A stretch of DNA of 64,000 nucleotides, taken from assembly GCA_958496175.1 (NCBI GenBank), contig OY292275.1, forward strand, positions 17,422,001 through 17,486,000, written 5' to 3'. Of this stretch, positions 22,701 through 35,000 are shown piece after piece (positions within the stretch are counted from its first letter, which is position 1; every line of letters starts with the position of its first letter). This DNA comes from Sisyra terminalis (taxonomy: Eukaryota > Arthropoda > Insecta > Neuroptera > Sisyridae). A model generated the notes under the pieces. That model was not told the origin of the DNA. It made no database searches and was given only the letters and a program-made list of their open reading frames with translations. A program made the position numbers and the translations under genes.

Positions 22701-25700
22701 AAATTATTGTTGTAATTGGAAATTATTGATTTGTTTAAACAATGAGGATTTCATTGTTCTTGGGCTGGTTAAAGTTGCGACAGCTATTACGTTATGTAAG
22801 ACGACTAGGTAATTGTTTCACTCAAAAAAACATGTGTTATTAGTCATTTTCATGTACAACAATTTAAGTAAAATTATTAAAATTTATTAGCTCACCGGTA
22901 ACCTTCTTTTAATTATAAATAAAGAAATAATGAAACCCGCATCAAATTTTAGACCAATTTTTTTTAGAATATCAACGGAATTTTTGTAGTTCTTTATTAA
23001 GGTCTAATTACAAAAAAAAAATACATACTGATATTAATTAAGGCCAACTCAATGAAATAGGCTTACGAATATAAAATTAAAGAAACAATAATTGTAAATA
23101 TGCCGATTCTTATACATTTTACGGTTACATTTTTTCTTCAAAGCGGTTGCGGAAAAACAAGCACAATTACACAAAATGTTAATAAAACTGCACTAATAAT
23201 TGTTAGTACTGCAAAATATTTCGCAATAAATTGGAATCTACAGCATTTCTGAAAAAAATTATAAAAATAAATAAAAATGCTTTTAAATCTCTTAAATTTC
23301 AAAGAACAAAATATTAACTTAGGTCTGCAAGTTTAGCACAATAGTTTAGGAGCAGAAACTTTGGCTCTCCCAAGTCCTTAATTTTATATTATTAGCTCAA
23401 TTGAATTTTTCAGTTGATTCACAGTGATTCAAGTTCCTAAATCAGGAATCACCAAATTTTCTTAATCATCAATCTCTTCATAACAAAGCCCTAAATGGCT
23501 CTAGTCTCATTTAAAACAGTAAAATCCGGCAACGTTGCCATTTTCTTCTTTGTTTTTTATTCTATTCATGAATAAATTGGCCCATAATTAAAATGTAGCC
23601 ACAAATGAGAAAATTATAACATATAAGAATTGAATAAAATAAAGTAGAAAATACAACGTTGCCAGATTTGACTATTCCAAATGGGAGTTGAACCAACTCA
23701 ATAAAACAGTAATAAATAAATTATAAAAACATTCAAAATTTTGCATACGCGGTTTGGTAGGTATGTGTATTTTGCATAATAAGAACAGTTTTTCTTTCGA
23801 CTTACAATTAACCCTCTTAATCAATGTTTCTTAATCGGGGGTGCAAAAAGGTATTGTCATGAGTACGGCAGAAGCCTGAAGCCAAATAAATTATTAAATT
23901 TTTTATTACAAATTTCAATAGTTTTCGCAAAAATTGTAATTTTCTAAACTCGAAACTGGGCTGCGGAGACCTATTTTCTGATTCAAAGGGATGCAGCTTT
24001 CTTAAAGGATTAAAAACACTGCTCTATATCAAATCGATTCCCTCTTTAGTGTCAAATCAACCCCAAGGGGTCTTTATCGATCACTTTGCTGACCTTTACT
24101 TTAAAATGATGCATGCATGCAGTTTGTGTAAAATATGATGTTTTTAATTATAATAGTCATTCTGGTTTTTAATGTGTATTATAGAAAAGCTATTCTTCTA
24201 AACTTTAGAAAACATTTTATTAAAGTTGGAGATATAGAACAATAGGATTGACGGTTTTAGTAAGTCGAGTTTAGAATTATGCGATTCATGGATTATATAA
24301 ACGATTTATACAGTCAATACCGAAGAAAAAAATGATACGGTTGCTAACTTTTATTTTTATGCTGGTTACGTCTTACAATGCCAAAGAGGCCCAACACTCT
24401 ATGCTTCATTATAGAAGATATTCAATTTTATATGTTCTATGTATACCTAGAATTGTGTAATGCAATAAAAAGAAGTTTTGATTATTAATATTGCTTGTAC
24501 TGTAAGTACAGCAGGCGAAGTTATGGGTATCAGCTAGTCTTTAAAATCCGATACAGTCTAAGGTTAAAAAATTTGTAAATTTTCACTAAGATACCACAAA
24601 TTGCACAAATTCTTAAGGAAGTGAAATTTGTAAGAAAAAGTTTCTTTGCTATTTTCTGTACCGTTTTTTTTTCTTAAATTTCAGAACGGATATCCAGCAA
24701 GACGTCGTTCCCTAGTCGATGATGCTCGTTTTGAAACATTGGTGGTTAAGCAAACCAAGCAAACTGTTTTAGATGAAGCTCGTCAACGAGCCAATGGTAA
24801 TTTTCTTTTTTTTTTTTTGTTTTAAATGTTTTTAAATGTTGCTTTTGATGTTAAATTTTTAAGTAGTTATTGTGCATGGTTGTTAATTTTTTTTTCTTTT
24901 CTTTTTTTTTTTTGTGTTCGTGATTTTTGTCAATGGCACAATATAGATTCCATCTCTGACGACTTGCCACAGACTGAAATTGATGTTACAATCGAACCAG
25001 GCCAAACAATTCTCGATAATGGTATGTATTATTACTTTGTCGCTTTTTTTCCGTTTCATTACTTTTAGCGATGCGTGGAAACTCTTAAGTATTACATAAT
25101 TTAATTCGAAGCAAATAGAGAAAATAATTTTCTTTCTCCCGACAATTTCCTTTTATCATTTTTCTTATTCTGATCCATATTTTTATTGTCAATTATGGAC
25201 TTTGTGATTTTGTTCTTTGTGGAAAATGGAGCGCAGGGTGAGAATGAGAAATGTGAAAATGGACGGAAACGGTTGTTCGTGAGTGACGGTACCGTGTTTC
25301 AGATTTGAAAGCCTGTTGAATCTCGGGAACATTAGAGCGGGATACGAGGGAATGGTGCGGGGTGATGAAGTGGTGTAATTGCACCATAAAAAGTGTGCCC
25401 TCTAAAGTGGTTAACGATGAAAATATTACGACATAGAGAGATTTTCATTCGTAAAAGCTTTCCGTGAGAGCTTTAGATGAAAATTCAACGACTTTATTAT
25501 TGTCAGCGTGGGTGTTGTCTGTCAAAACGAGAAAAACGCGTTCCATTTTCTCTCGCCTTTTTTTCTTTTTCTGGGTTAACACCAATTTTCATGCATCCTA
25601 CATTTTCCGGCTCACGCTCTTTTATGTTAGGCAACTGAAGAGTTGGTTTTTATTTGGTTTTATTTTACACAGATTCCGGACTCACTGAAGAAGAAGTCAT

Positions 25701-27858
25701 TCTTCAAAATGCTTTGGCTGAAGGAGGTCCTGAAGCGGAATTGGAAATCGTCAAGGCAGCTGTCGTTGTACATATGCGCGATGGGATGAATTCCCTCGTT
25801 CGCATATTGAAGGCGATTGAAAAATTCCAAGGAGCTGTGTGCCATTTGGAAACCCGTCCAAATCGTAACACAACTTCTCAGTTTGACTTGCTCGTCAAAG
25901 TTGAAATGACTCGACAAAGTTTACTCCAACTAATTAGATCTCTACGCCAATCATCGGCTCTTGAAGCTGTTACTTTGCTTGCCGAAGATAACATTTCCGT
26001 CAAGAACCCATGGTTCCCACGTCATGCTAGTGAACTAGACAATTGCAATCATTTGATGACAAAGTATGAGCCTGAATTAGATATGAACCATCCTGGATTT
26101 GCCGACAAGGAATATCGGGCTCGTCGTAAAGATATTGCCGAAATTGCATTTGCATACAAATAGTAAGACTCCATAAAAATCAATCCGGGTTCCTAGATAG
26201 TAATTTTCATTTCATTATAGCGGAGATCCAATTCCTCGTATCAACTACACTGAAACTGAAAACAAAACCTGGAAATCCGTGTTCAACACTGTTTTGGACC
26301 TAATGCCAAAACACGCTTGCATGGAATACCGCAAAGTATTCAAGAAGCTCCAAGACGAAAACATCTTCGTTCCGGAACGCATTCCCCAATTAGAGGAAAT
26401 GTCCAACTTCATGAAACGTGAAACTGGTTTCACTCTTCGACCAGCCGCCGGTCTATTAACAGCTCGTGATTTCCTCGCTTCTCTTGCTTTCCGAATTTTC
26501 CAAAGCACTCAATATGTGCGCCACGTCAATTCACCATATCACACCCCTGAACCGTAAGTACTCGCAACGGAAACCACCCCAAACTCGTCCCTTTTATCCA
26601 GACATGTAGCGCCATTCACTTGATCTTCATCACTTTGTTAATGGAGTTGAGATAATTACATTAAAATAGTATCATCTATACCTTATTGGCATGTTGCACA
26701 CTTAATTATAGCATCATTTATGTTAAAATTGCCTTTAAATTTCATTTTAAACTCTCGTCTTGTCTCTTTTACCTCTTGTGCCAGTTTATATACGAACGTT
26801 TTATTATTTTTTATTGTCAAGTGTAAAGAGAGTATTTTCGACTATACAAAGTCAAATTTCGTCATATTAAATATAAATCAAGGTTTTCTTTAAATTTACA
26901 ATTACGGAGAATCTCTTGTACTTATTTCTGAACTTTCCATTTATTCTTTAATCGGATTATTGAGACGAATGTATTTTACAATTTAATTTCTTTCAGGGAT
27001 TGCATCCACGAGTTATTGGGTCATATGCCGTTGTTGGCTGATCCGAGCTTTGCTCAATTCTCTCAAGAGATTGGACTCGCATCACTTGGAGCTTCTGATG
27101 ATGAAATTGAAAAATTGTCTACTGTAAGTATATTTAGTGATTACCATTACCTTATTTTGTCTTGTTTGATTGATTTAATTAGAAAACTCGTAAAACAAGT
27201 AAAAAAAAGAAGTTAATAGTTTAGACGATTTCGAAATTTTGTAATAATAATGGGTTGGTTATATCGTAAAGTTATTTACGGCGCACGTTGTTTTTGTCCA
27301 AGGCTGTGTTAATCTAAGTATTTAGACCGACACGGATTTGAACCTCGCGATCGCTGAACTAAACCTTGACATAATCGAAGCGAGTCACTGAATATTTTTA
27401 TATAACAAATTACAACATCGTTTTAGTAAGTGTTTGTTTTATTTGTTTTGCAGGTGTACTGGTTTACCGTTGAGTTCGGTTTGTGCAAAGAGGGTGGTCA
27501 AATCAAAGCGTACGGTGCTGGATTGTTAAGTTCGTATGGCGAGCTTTTGCACGCCCTTAGTGACAAGCCCGAATTGCGTGCTTTCGAGCCGGCCTCAACA
27601 GCTATTCAACCATATCAAGACCAAGAATATCAACCAATCTACTACGTTGCCGAAAGTTTCGAAGATGCCAAAGAAAAATTCAGACGTTGGGTTTCAACAA
27701 TGTCGCGACCATTCGAAGTGCGATTCAACCCGCATACTGGCCGCGTCGAGGTGCTCGACTCCGTCGATCAACTCGAATCCCTGGTCAACCAACTCAACAC
27801 TGAAATTTTGCATTTATCAAATGCAATTTCCAAATTGCGAACAACCCCCGCGTGCTAA
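19737..27858 (+). CDS. ple: Tyrosine 3-monooxygenase (tyrosine hydroxylase, pale)
   Basis: This enzyme converts tyrosine to L-DOPA with O2 and tetrahydrobiopterin in the cytosol; in insects it supplies dopamine neurons and cuticle tanning. Coding exons are 19737-19802, 24685-24796, 24947-25021, 25673-26162, 26221-26553, 26997-27123 and 27454-27858, giving 535 aa with every junction in phase. The N-terminus [20 protein letters not shown] is the conserved insect start. Ser31 in RRRSL is a PKA-type site. An ACT-like regulatory region spans about 112-190. The catalytic domain has iron ligands His363 and His368 in HELLGH and Glu408 in [10 protein letters not shown], followed by a C-terminal tetramer helix. 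The start has A at -3 and G at +4, and no upstream ATG precedes it in the leader. Exon 3 (25 aa, acidic) sits where flies splice hypoderm-specific exons, so it may be alternative. Confidence 0.97.
20705..21090. repeat. Tandem duplication, 189-bp period, two units
   Basis: AAAATGAAAATTAAAATA starts at 20732 and again at 20921. Both units continue with CCTTTGCGTAAATCATAAAT, TTATTATTATAAACATG and AAAAAAGCTCAATT. The units differ by point changes and small gaps and lie inside TH intron 1. Confidence 0.8.
23498..23692. mobile_element. GGCAACGTTG fold-back MITE, diverged copy in TH intron 1
   Basis: The left arm is GGCTCTAGTCTC followed by CCGGCAACGTTGCCATTTTC. The right arm is the inverse, GTTGCCAGATTTGAC followed by GAGTTGAACC. 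The middle (CCATAATTAAAATGTAGCCA) matches the better copies at 39508 and 44534. No clear target duplication remains. Confidence 0.6.
23822..24021. mobile_element. hAT-like MITE, decayed
   Basis: The left end CAATGTTTCTTAATC and the right end GATTAAAAACACTG form an imperfect inverted pair in the style of hAT termini (CA-N-TGTTT). The flanking octamers CTCTTAAT and CTCTATAT agree at most positions, suggesting an old 8-bp target duplication. There is no coding content. Confidence 0.5.
24445..24540. mobile_element. RTE/SINE-like 3' end
   Basis: The phrase CAGGCGAAGTTATGGGTATC followed by AGCTAGT resembles the terminal consensus of RTE-type LINEs and their dependent SINEs in insects (GCGGACGAAGTCGCGGG...AGCTAGT). 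Only the short 3' end is recognisable here; the 5' extent is uncertain. Confidence 0.4.
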
Positions 27859-28358
27859 ATAATCCACATTCCAAAACTATCCTTCCCCTCTTTTATTTAT
27901 TCCTACACTTTCATTATTAATATTTTAAATGTGATCAACAAAACTGAAAATTACTGCCCTAAATCAACTTTTTCCAGTATTCTTCTTTTACCGAAACCTA
28001 AATGTGTTTATTAAATTATAATTAATTTGATTATTGCATAACCTTAGTCTGATTAAGTGATTGTAATTTTAGTTTCACACCTATTTTATGTATTATTTTT
28101 CAATGCATTTTTTTCATTTTTTTTTTTGGTCCACAGTTTCGACTGTAGTCTCATCATTTTTTGTCATTGTAAAAAAGTCGTCATTATTTAAAAATATCTA
28201 TTTTATTTTATTTGTATTATTAATTTTAGTTTTAAGTTTTCGCACCAATAAGAGGAAAGCCCACATGGATCTGGATCCGATCCAAACTTTTACTGTTGGA
28301 ATAACTATCCTCATCAAATCTGGCTCTATTTAAATGTAAACTAACACTATTATAAATT

Positions 28359-28364
28359 AATAAA
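28359..28364 (+). terminator. Candidate TH poly(A) signal
   Basis: AATAAA about 500 bp after the TH stop codon, followed by a T-rich stretch (ATTTTTTGTCTTTTATT). It is the first perfect hexamer I noticed downstream of the stop. The actual cleavage site is not visible from sequence alone. Confidence 0.45.
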
Positions 28365-28750
28365 TTATGTGCAAGAAATATTTTTTGTCTTTTATTGCTT
28401 CTAATAATCCTTACCTTTATGAAGAAACATAAGAGATTTTAAACAAATCAAAAGTTCAAAACATGAAATAGTACAAAAAGTATCAAAAGTATATTTTAAA
28501 TCAATTTTTTGAAAAAAAAAACATCTACCGTTTGCCTTAGCAAAGTGTGGTGTTTTTATAAGATTATTTTTACTACTTTTTTAATTGGAATACGAAAGAA
28601 TATGCGAAGAAAACGCAATTTTTCAAAAATAAAGAACTTTCTTCAGTTTTTTCAATCAACAAGTTTTAAGAGTGCTTACTTTACCTACAATTTCTAAAAT
28701 TATTAAACGGAAAATGTCTCATCCTAGTTGAATATTTAACAATTTCAAGT
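28365..28750. other. Short intergenic stretch after TH
   Basis: AT-rich DNA with no gene-like content; the small plus-strand frames are low-complexity. Confidence 0.4.
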
Positions 28751-28906
28751 TTTCAACGGCGAGGTTCTGTAGCGGCTCTAGGGTTAGTTAAAATCCATAA
28801 ACTGAGAATATTAAAAACTTGCCGGTTACAAGAATCGAACCTAGTATTTACCAATAGTAATCAGTTTTGAAGCAGCTACTTGACCACTCGTCCACCAATA
28901 GACTTA
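28751..28906 (-). repeat. tRNA-derived SINE, copy 6
   Basis: On the minus strand: box A region GGTGGACGAGTGGTCAAGTA, then CTTCAAAACTGATTAC, box B GGTTCGATTC, and the shared tail GTTTATGGATTTTAACTAAC and CTAGAGCCGCTACAGAACCT. Confidence 0.7.
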
Positions 28907-29179
28907 GTTTCAATTATATTTGATTTTTTGAAACCGGAATATTGGTAAGTAACCAAAAGAAAATCAATTAAGGGAGAATTTTTTAGGTTTACAGGTTCAG
29001 TATACTTTAAACTGGTACAATCTGGCAACGTCTGTACATGTCCCGATTTAAACTATACCTGTGTCCGGGTTTTATTGAATTTGTTTTTTTTAGTCTTTAA
29101 CTTATTGCCGAATTGATTTTCCAGTTTGGCTAATATATAGAAATTAACCTTAGTCAGATTCACTTGTCACCTGTTGGGG

Positions 29180-29700
29180 ATTCCATCCCGCAATGGTCCC
29201 TACTCACTTATAAATTGTTAGTTTCATATATTTCTTTAATTCTGCAAATTCTGGTGCAGTATGGAACTTCTTACTAACCAGAGGTAACCTGTCATTAGTC
29301 TCAGCACTCTGTTTTGGAAAGTTTGGTTCCTTTTTATTTAGGTATCGGATGCTATACCCCAGAATTCGCATCCGTAAGTCCAAATTGGTGGAATGACTTG
29401 AACGTAAATAGTTCTTTTTAGTAATAAAGCTGATTGTTCGTTATAAATCATTTAAGTTGTCGTAGACAAGAGCGGAGCTGTACCAATATTTTGTTTATGT
29501 GAGCTTTCCATGTCAGTTTAGTATCCATCGAAAGTCCTAAGTATTTAATATTATCTGCTACTGAAACCACTCTATTGTACAGGATTATTGGTTGTTGTCT
29601 TGTTTTGGTTTTTAAGGTGAATTTTATGACTTTAGATTTATCAGGGTTTAGTCTGATTCTCCATTTTTTGCACCACTCTTCAATTGAATTTGTCTATTAT
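29180..29700 (-). mobile_element. Jockey-like LINE reverse transcriptase fragment
   Basis: The minus strand encodes a broken RT C-terminal region. It starts with IEEWCKKWRIRLNPDKSKV, then VADNIKYLGLSMDTKLTWKA (the conserved YLG...D..LTW block after the catalytic site), then LRSCLRQLK. After frameshifts and stops it continues with sequence like FITNNQL and a decayed IWTYGCE..G block. About 520 bp remain. It is related to, but not the same copy family as, the tails at 17.0-17.7 kb. Confidence 0.8.
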
Positions 29701-30162
29701 AATTTATTTTGTTTTATTATTTATATATTTTTATTATTGTTATATTTATTAAGTAAAAGAAAAACACAAAACGTCTGGTTCTTTTACCAATGTTAGTGTA
29801 AAAGTGCATTTAGTTTCCTAGAAAGCAAACAAATCAAAAAGATTATCTGAAGGAGTGTTTGAAGGACATTCAACTTTTCCAAAATCTTAGCAAAGAAATC
29901 TTCAAGAAGCCTTTATTTATTTTCCGAGACATTAAAATTTTGGACTTTTTAAGAAGTTCACGATAGAGATTCTTTTTTTTTGGAAGTCAAAAATAGCTCT
30001 TTATTCTAACTTCTTCCAAACCTCTCTTTTCTAAATTCTGAAAAACGATTTCTTTGAGAATTCTTCAAGAAGTACTATTTAGATCTTGAAGTGACGTATT
30101 AAACGTCTTCTAGGCATCTTAAAGACATCATTTCGTTAAATATAAAAATGTTCAAACTGTGT

Positions 30163-30411
30163 ATGAGGCGATTAATTTCAAAACCGGCTCAATCTATTTC
30201 AAAAAATTTTAAAAAAGACACAAAAAACGTTTTAGAGTCATGCATTATGGTTTAATACCACAAATTTAAATGCAGTTTTATACTGGATTGCGTCGTTTTT
30301 GGTATAAACGAGTGTGCTAGTAGATGTAATGCATTGAGAACTCGTGAAAATGAAAAAAAAATTTTTGCCAAAAATATGGATTGAGCCGGTTTTGAAACTA
30401 ATCGCCTCATA
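30163..30411. mobile_element. Fold-back MITE with GAGGCGATTAGTTTCAAAAC arms
   Basis: The left arm (GAGGCGATTAATTTCAAAAC then CGGCTCAATC) and the right arm (its inverse near 30378-30410) match over about 38 bp with one or two changes. The spacer is about 180 bp. TA lies at both borders, compatible with Tc1/mariner-type insertion. No protein is encoded. Confidence 0.65.
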
Positions 30412-30489
30412 TATGGCTTTCTGAAGAACTCTTAAGGAGATGATATTGATTATTGGGTTGTTAGTTATAACTGCACAAAAGACCCACAA

Positions 30490-31050
30490 ATATTAGAATG
30501 GGAAATAGGTTTGAAATGTTTTTATCAGACTTTTATTTAAACAAAAATCAACAGTTACAACAATAAAGTAATCAGTTATGTAAATGCCGTTATTGTTTAC
30601 GGCCTCCTTTAAACTTCGATCAGTTTGTCGATACCGTTCCACTAAAAATCTCTCGGGCCGGTATCAAAGAAGTTGATGAGTCAGTTTTAAGGTCCTCTTC
30701 ATTGTTGAGAAAACACCTTAAAACACACATACGGTTCGAAAAGAAGCCGAAAATATGGTAACCTGTAGATGCAAAGTCCAGAGAATGAAAAGACTATCAA
30801 TAATACCAAACCACACTTCTTCACGACAACACCAAGCCCCATGTTACACAAGTCGTCAAAGCCGCACTCCATGCTCAAACGGGAGGCACTTCAGCATCCG
30901 CCATATTCTCCGAACCTTTAATTCACGGATTATCATCTTTTTCGCTCCCCGTTGAACCATTTAAGGGGCGATACTTTCGACAATGAAGAGGACCTTTAAT
31001 ATTTTTTGATACCGGACCGAGAAATTTTTGATGAAACATTTTGATTAAAA
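30490..31050. mobile_element. Rearranged mariner relic with inverted C-terminal halves
   Basis: The left part, on the minus strand, carries the mariner C-terminus (NNEEDLK, then FLVERYRQT) and the 3' end, closing near TTAGAATGGGAAATAGG at 30493. The right part, on the plus strand, carries TQVVKAAL, then LKREALQHPPYSPNL and DYHLFRSPLNHL, and again the C-terminal NEEDL at about 30980-31000. So two copies of the C-terminal region lie in inverted orientation with about 65 bp in common. Stops and frameshifts show decay. Confidence 0.7.
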
Positions 31051-32046
31051 CAACAACGGCGATAACATAATTGAATAATTTAATCGCTATAACTAGTGCT
31101 TATTGTTAGATAAGTTTTTAAGAGTCTTTAATAAAAACTTCGAAAGTCTCGAAAACGTCGCAACAAACAAACTTTTCGATATGTGACTAGGCGTATATAT
31201 AGCTGAATATGTATCGCAGTTTTTAAGTTACGTAATTAACTACTAAAATGAGGCATTTCTTAGTATTCTTATACATTAAAATGTTTTATCGTTCAGTATT
31301 TAAAGCTATGCATTGTTTATCAAGCTAACCGGATATTTTTTAAATCAATGCCCTTAATGTGAAACTTTACATAAATTGTGAGGTTCTAAAATTTATTTTT
31401 GAAGTTCTAAATCACATTTTGTGTAGTTGCACTTTATTAATTTTTATTAACTTTTTCTTCAAGCTAAGTTTAAACATGGAAAAACTAAACTTACTAAAGC
31501 TAAGAAAAATTATAATTGCAATAAACGTGATTAAAACCATACAATTAGCAAAATAATATTTTTTCGCTGACTTTGAAGTTATGCTGTGTATGATGATTCA
31601 CCATGAATCATCACAAAGCAGTTACTGAGTGATCCAAACTACTTGATGACCAGTGAGGAAGATTGCTTGGCAATCGAAATACGTATCTGGGCAATAGGTC
31701 AAATATTTTTGTTTGAACTTCTGTTCAAATTTTATGTTTATAGTATGATTTTTATATATTATTATATTAAATTATACTACATAAACTGGACCGCAATATA
31801 GTCTATATATTGTAAACACACCATACAATTAACGTTTAGAGCTAATGTGCTAATGTTAGGGTTAATATGTGCAGATCTTAAACCTCAAAAAAAAACAGGT
31901 TACATGGTACAGTTATTATTAATACAAATCTTTTTTGAAAATTAAAAAATGAACTTTTATATTGAAAATGTTAACAGAGTAAAAAGTGAAGTAAGCAATC
32001 CAAAAATATACAAATAATAAAAGCTAAATAATACAACTCCATCCCG
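31051..32046. repeat. Intergenic DNA containing the CAATCGAAATACGTAT repeat, copy 2
   Basis: At about 31660-31690 the phrase TTGGCAATCGAAATACGTAT occurs, followed by CTGGGCAATAGGTC, as near 1648 and 44938. The rest of this stretch is AT-rich with no recognised gene. It also contains the 3' flank of the minus-strand gene starting at 32047, where I could not single out a poly(A) signal. Confidence 0.45.
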
Positions 32047-35000
32047 TTAAAGCGCTGATATTTCTATCGACTTTGTCGCTTTACTTTCAACAATGCTTGA
32101 ATTCACACGAACCGGAATTCTTGATTTAAACTTTTGAGAAGAAACTTTCTTGCCAATCTTTTGAAGTGAATTTTTTTTTAACTCTTTAAACGAAGAAGTT
32201 TGATTTTGCGTTTCGTTGTGATTTTCTAAACAACTAGTCTTTCGATGTGAATCTTCTAAATCAACAATGGAAAACTTAGGACTTGTCACTTCATTGGATT
32301 TTGTTTCCGAGTAAATTAAACCATCAACGTATGGATTATTATGGAAAAAATCATAAAAAATTTTCGTTAAACACAAGTGAAGTAAATAGTTTTCAATCAA
32401 ATAATAGTTTTGCAAAGTATTATCCGTATTATTATTGCAAAAAGTTAAGATTTGTTGACCAAAGATTGGTTCTGTATTTTCCGCTTTTTGTTCAACTTCG
32501 TTTTCATGGTCAGTTTGAGTTTGATTTTCGATAGGTTTAATGTCATTAACTTTATCCAAGCCATATGAACTTGTATATTTATTCGTATAATATTCAATCA
32601 AAGCAAAATCGTTTGAATAGCGGTTAACAAATTCGTAATTACTATCCAATGCGTCAATCTTTTGTTCCTTACATGATTGTTGCATATTATTTTTCGTGTC
32701 TTGATTAGGCAAATTTTGATCGCTTTCAAAACTAAAAATCTCAAATTTATGTAATTTATTTATAAATTCATCATTTTGTCGAATAGTTTTATCAATCGTT
32801 AAGACATCAATAATAAGTTCTTGAGCCGAATTCAAATGATCGTTAGCAATTTGAATAACATCATTTTTAACCCCATCTAAAAGGCAAAGATTTTTCTCAT
32901 CCATCTCCAATTTTTTTTCCAAAGTTTGAATTTCATCCATAAATATTCGATCTGAAATGATTCTTTCATCAATTGGAGCATCATCCAATGAATCATTAAT
33001 AGAATTAAGCTCATTCAATGACTCAATTTCTTTTTGTAATTCATCAACTTTATCATCGCTTCGATTTAAAAGTGCAGCTGATTCACTATCGTTCAAAACA
33101 TGCATATTCACAAACGATTCCTCATCCTCAACATTCACTAGAGAATGTGCAGAATCGTTAGAATTAAAGAATGAAGTTTTAGTTGAAGCAATTGACGGAA
33201 CGGACTGGGCTTCCAAACATTCTGTTACGCGCCAATTTTCCATCAAACTCATTTGCTCGAAAATATGATTTGTGTTATTTATAACCGTTTCCAAACTAGA
33301 TGAAACTTTTCCACATGGTGCACTCTTTACTCCTTTTCTTTTCTTTTCCAAATTCGATTCAATTGCTTTAGTTTTCTTTTGCTTACTCTGCTTTTTGACC
33401 AAAGTCGATGTCATATTTTCCGTTGAACAATGCATCGAAATTGATTTCTTCGATTTAGGTTTCCTTTTTTCTCTTGATGAATTTGGTTTGTTTAATCGAA
33501 TCATACTCATCCAACTGTCCGTGTGCAAACTTATCAACACGTGGTTTGAATTTTCATTAGCAACCGAAGCTGACTTTGGTCGATTTTCTTTAGCAACATT
33601 TTCTTGACAACACAATCGGGTAAGCACTCGCGATGCTTTTTCAACGATAGATGAATTATTTGAAAAACTATTAATTTGTAATTGAACCGAAGAAGTAGGT
33701 GAACATGAAATATTATACCTCGATATTTCTAAACTAGATTTTGATTTAATACACAATCCTGAATCCATTGTTAAACATTGTTTCACTTGACTCTCACACA
33801 TTTGATTTTCTGTTTCCGATTTTATTTTTATCAAAGAACTTGCAATATTGACATCATTAGATTTTTCATCAAAATTGTTAATCTTTTCTGTAGATAAATC
33901 ATGTTCTAGGAGCTTAACAGAAGACTTAACCATTGGAATTTGATCGTTGTGATTCTGACTTTCCCGAATCATTTGCAAATCGGTAGTTCCGGATTTCGAG
34001 TCGACTGAATCAGTCGGAAAACTTTCAATCGATTGATCATCTGCGTCTGAATCTGTGCCAATCGCTTTAGACGACGTTACATTTAATTCATCAAAAAATT
34101 GACGCAAGCTTTTCGATTGGGTCAAACAAGAAGAACGAATTGAAATGCTGATATCATCGATATTGTATTCTTTATTCAAATTTTCTCTATGTTCAATTGA
34201 AACGACTAAAATACAAATAAATGGAAGACATCTATAATTTTTTTTCCCTTAGAACAATTTTATCGTAGATCTTACCGAATTTTTCTTGGTTTAATTGCGA
34301 ATCACTCACTTCAAATGAAAACAAGCATGTCGGGTTGAAAACAGCGCTGTTTCTTGAAAGGGTAGCATTTTGATTATTTGATGAATCGGAGTAACTGATG
34401 GCCTCGTCTTGGGTTTCTTTGCTACAACCAATAGTTTGAGAAGTGAATAAGGTTTTATTGGATGTACTATAAAGACCGAAGCTCGAATTCGGTTTGAGAT
34501 TTGTATAAAGATTGGAGTACAAACCAACTCCATGTTGTGATAAGTCATTGGAGAATTTATTGGCAAAGTGGTTGTAAGTGGTATCCATTGTATCTACTAC
34601 TTCTTTCAGTTTTGATATAACTACGCTTGTATTTGCATCCAAATTTGCTTCTGATCTTGGTGGTTCTGATTTTTTCATATATTTATTCGGTGGAGGTAAA
34701 TTAATTTCGTATGTCTGACGACGTGATAATGCATTTTTATTATAGGTAATGAAGCATTTTTTTCGGCGATAGTTTGGATCGACAATGACACCATTTTTTA
34801 TTAAAGCATTTTTTGTTTCAGCTGTGATACCGTTAGAAAATGGAAAAACGTATTTTTTGCTTTTATTAAACTGTCCATAATGCAGATAATAATCTAATAA
34901 ACTACTTTGAATTTCGTCACATGCAACATTTATGTCTTTATCGGATGAGGACTCTTTTTGAATGATGTTTTCGCTTTTTTCGCTTTTCGATTGATCCTTT

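Larger units (their letters stand above)
19803..24684 (+). other. TH intron 1 (4.9 kb) with repeats
   Basis: The intron begins GTAAGC and ends TTTCAG. It contains a tandem duplication (20705-21090), two MITEs (23498-23692 and 23822-24021) and a retroelement tail near 24450-24540. In insects the first TH intron often carries neural enhancers, but I see no element here that I could name. Confidence 0.6.

Noticed and set aside
34232..34275. C-terminal extension EKFGKIYDKIVLREKKL as the end of a separate 450-aa protein
   Set aside because: A consensus donor (GGTAAG) at 34275 and an acceptor at 34206 join this frame in phase to the next 718 residues, so the extension is intron read-through and the two long frames are one gene.
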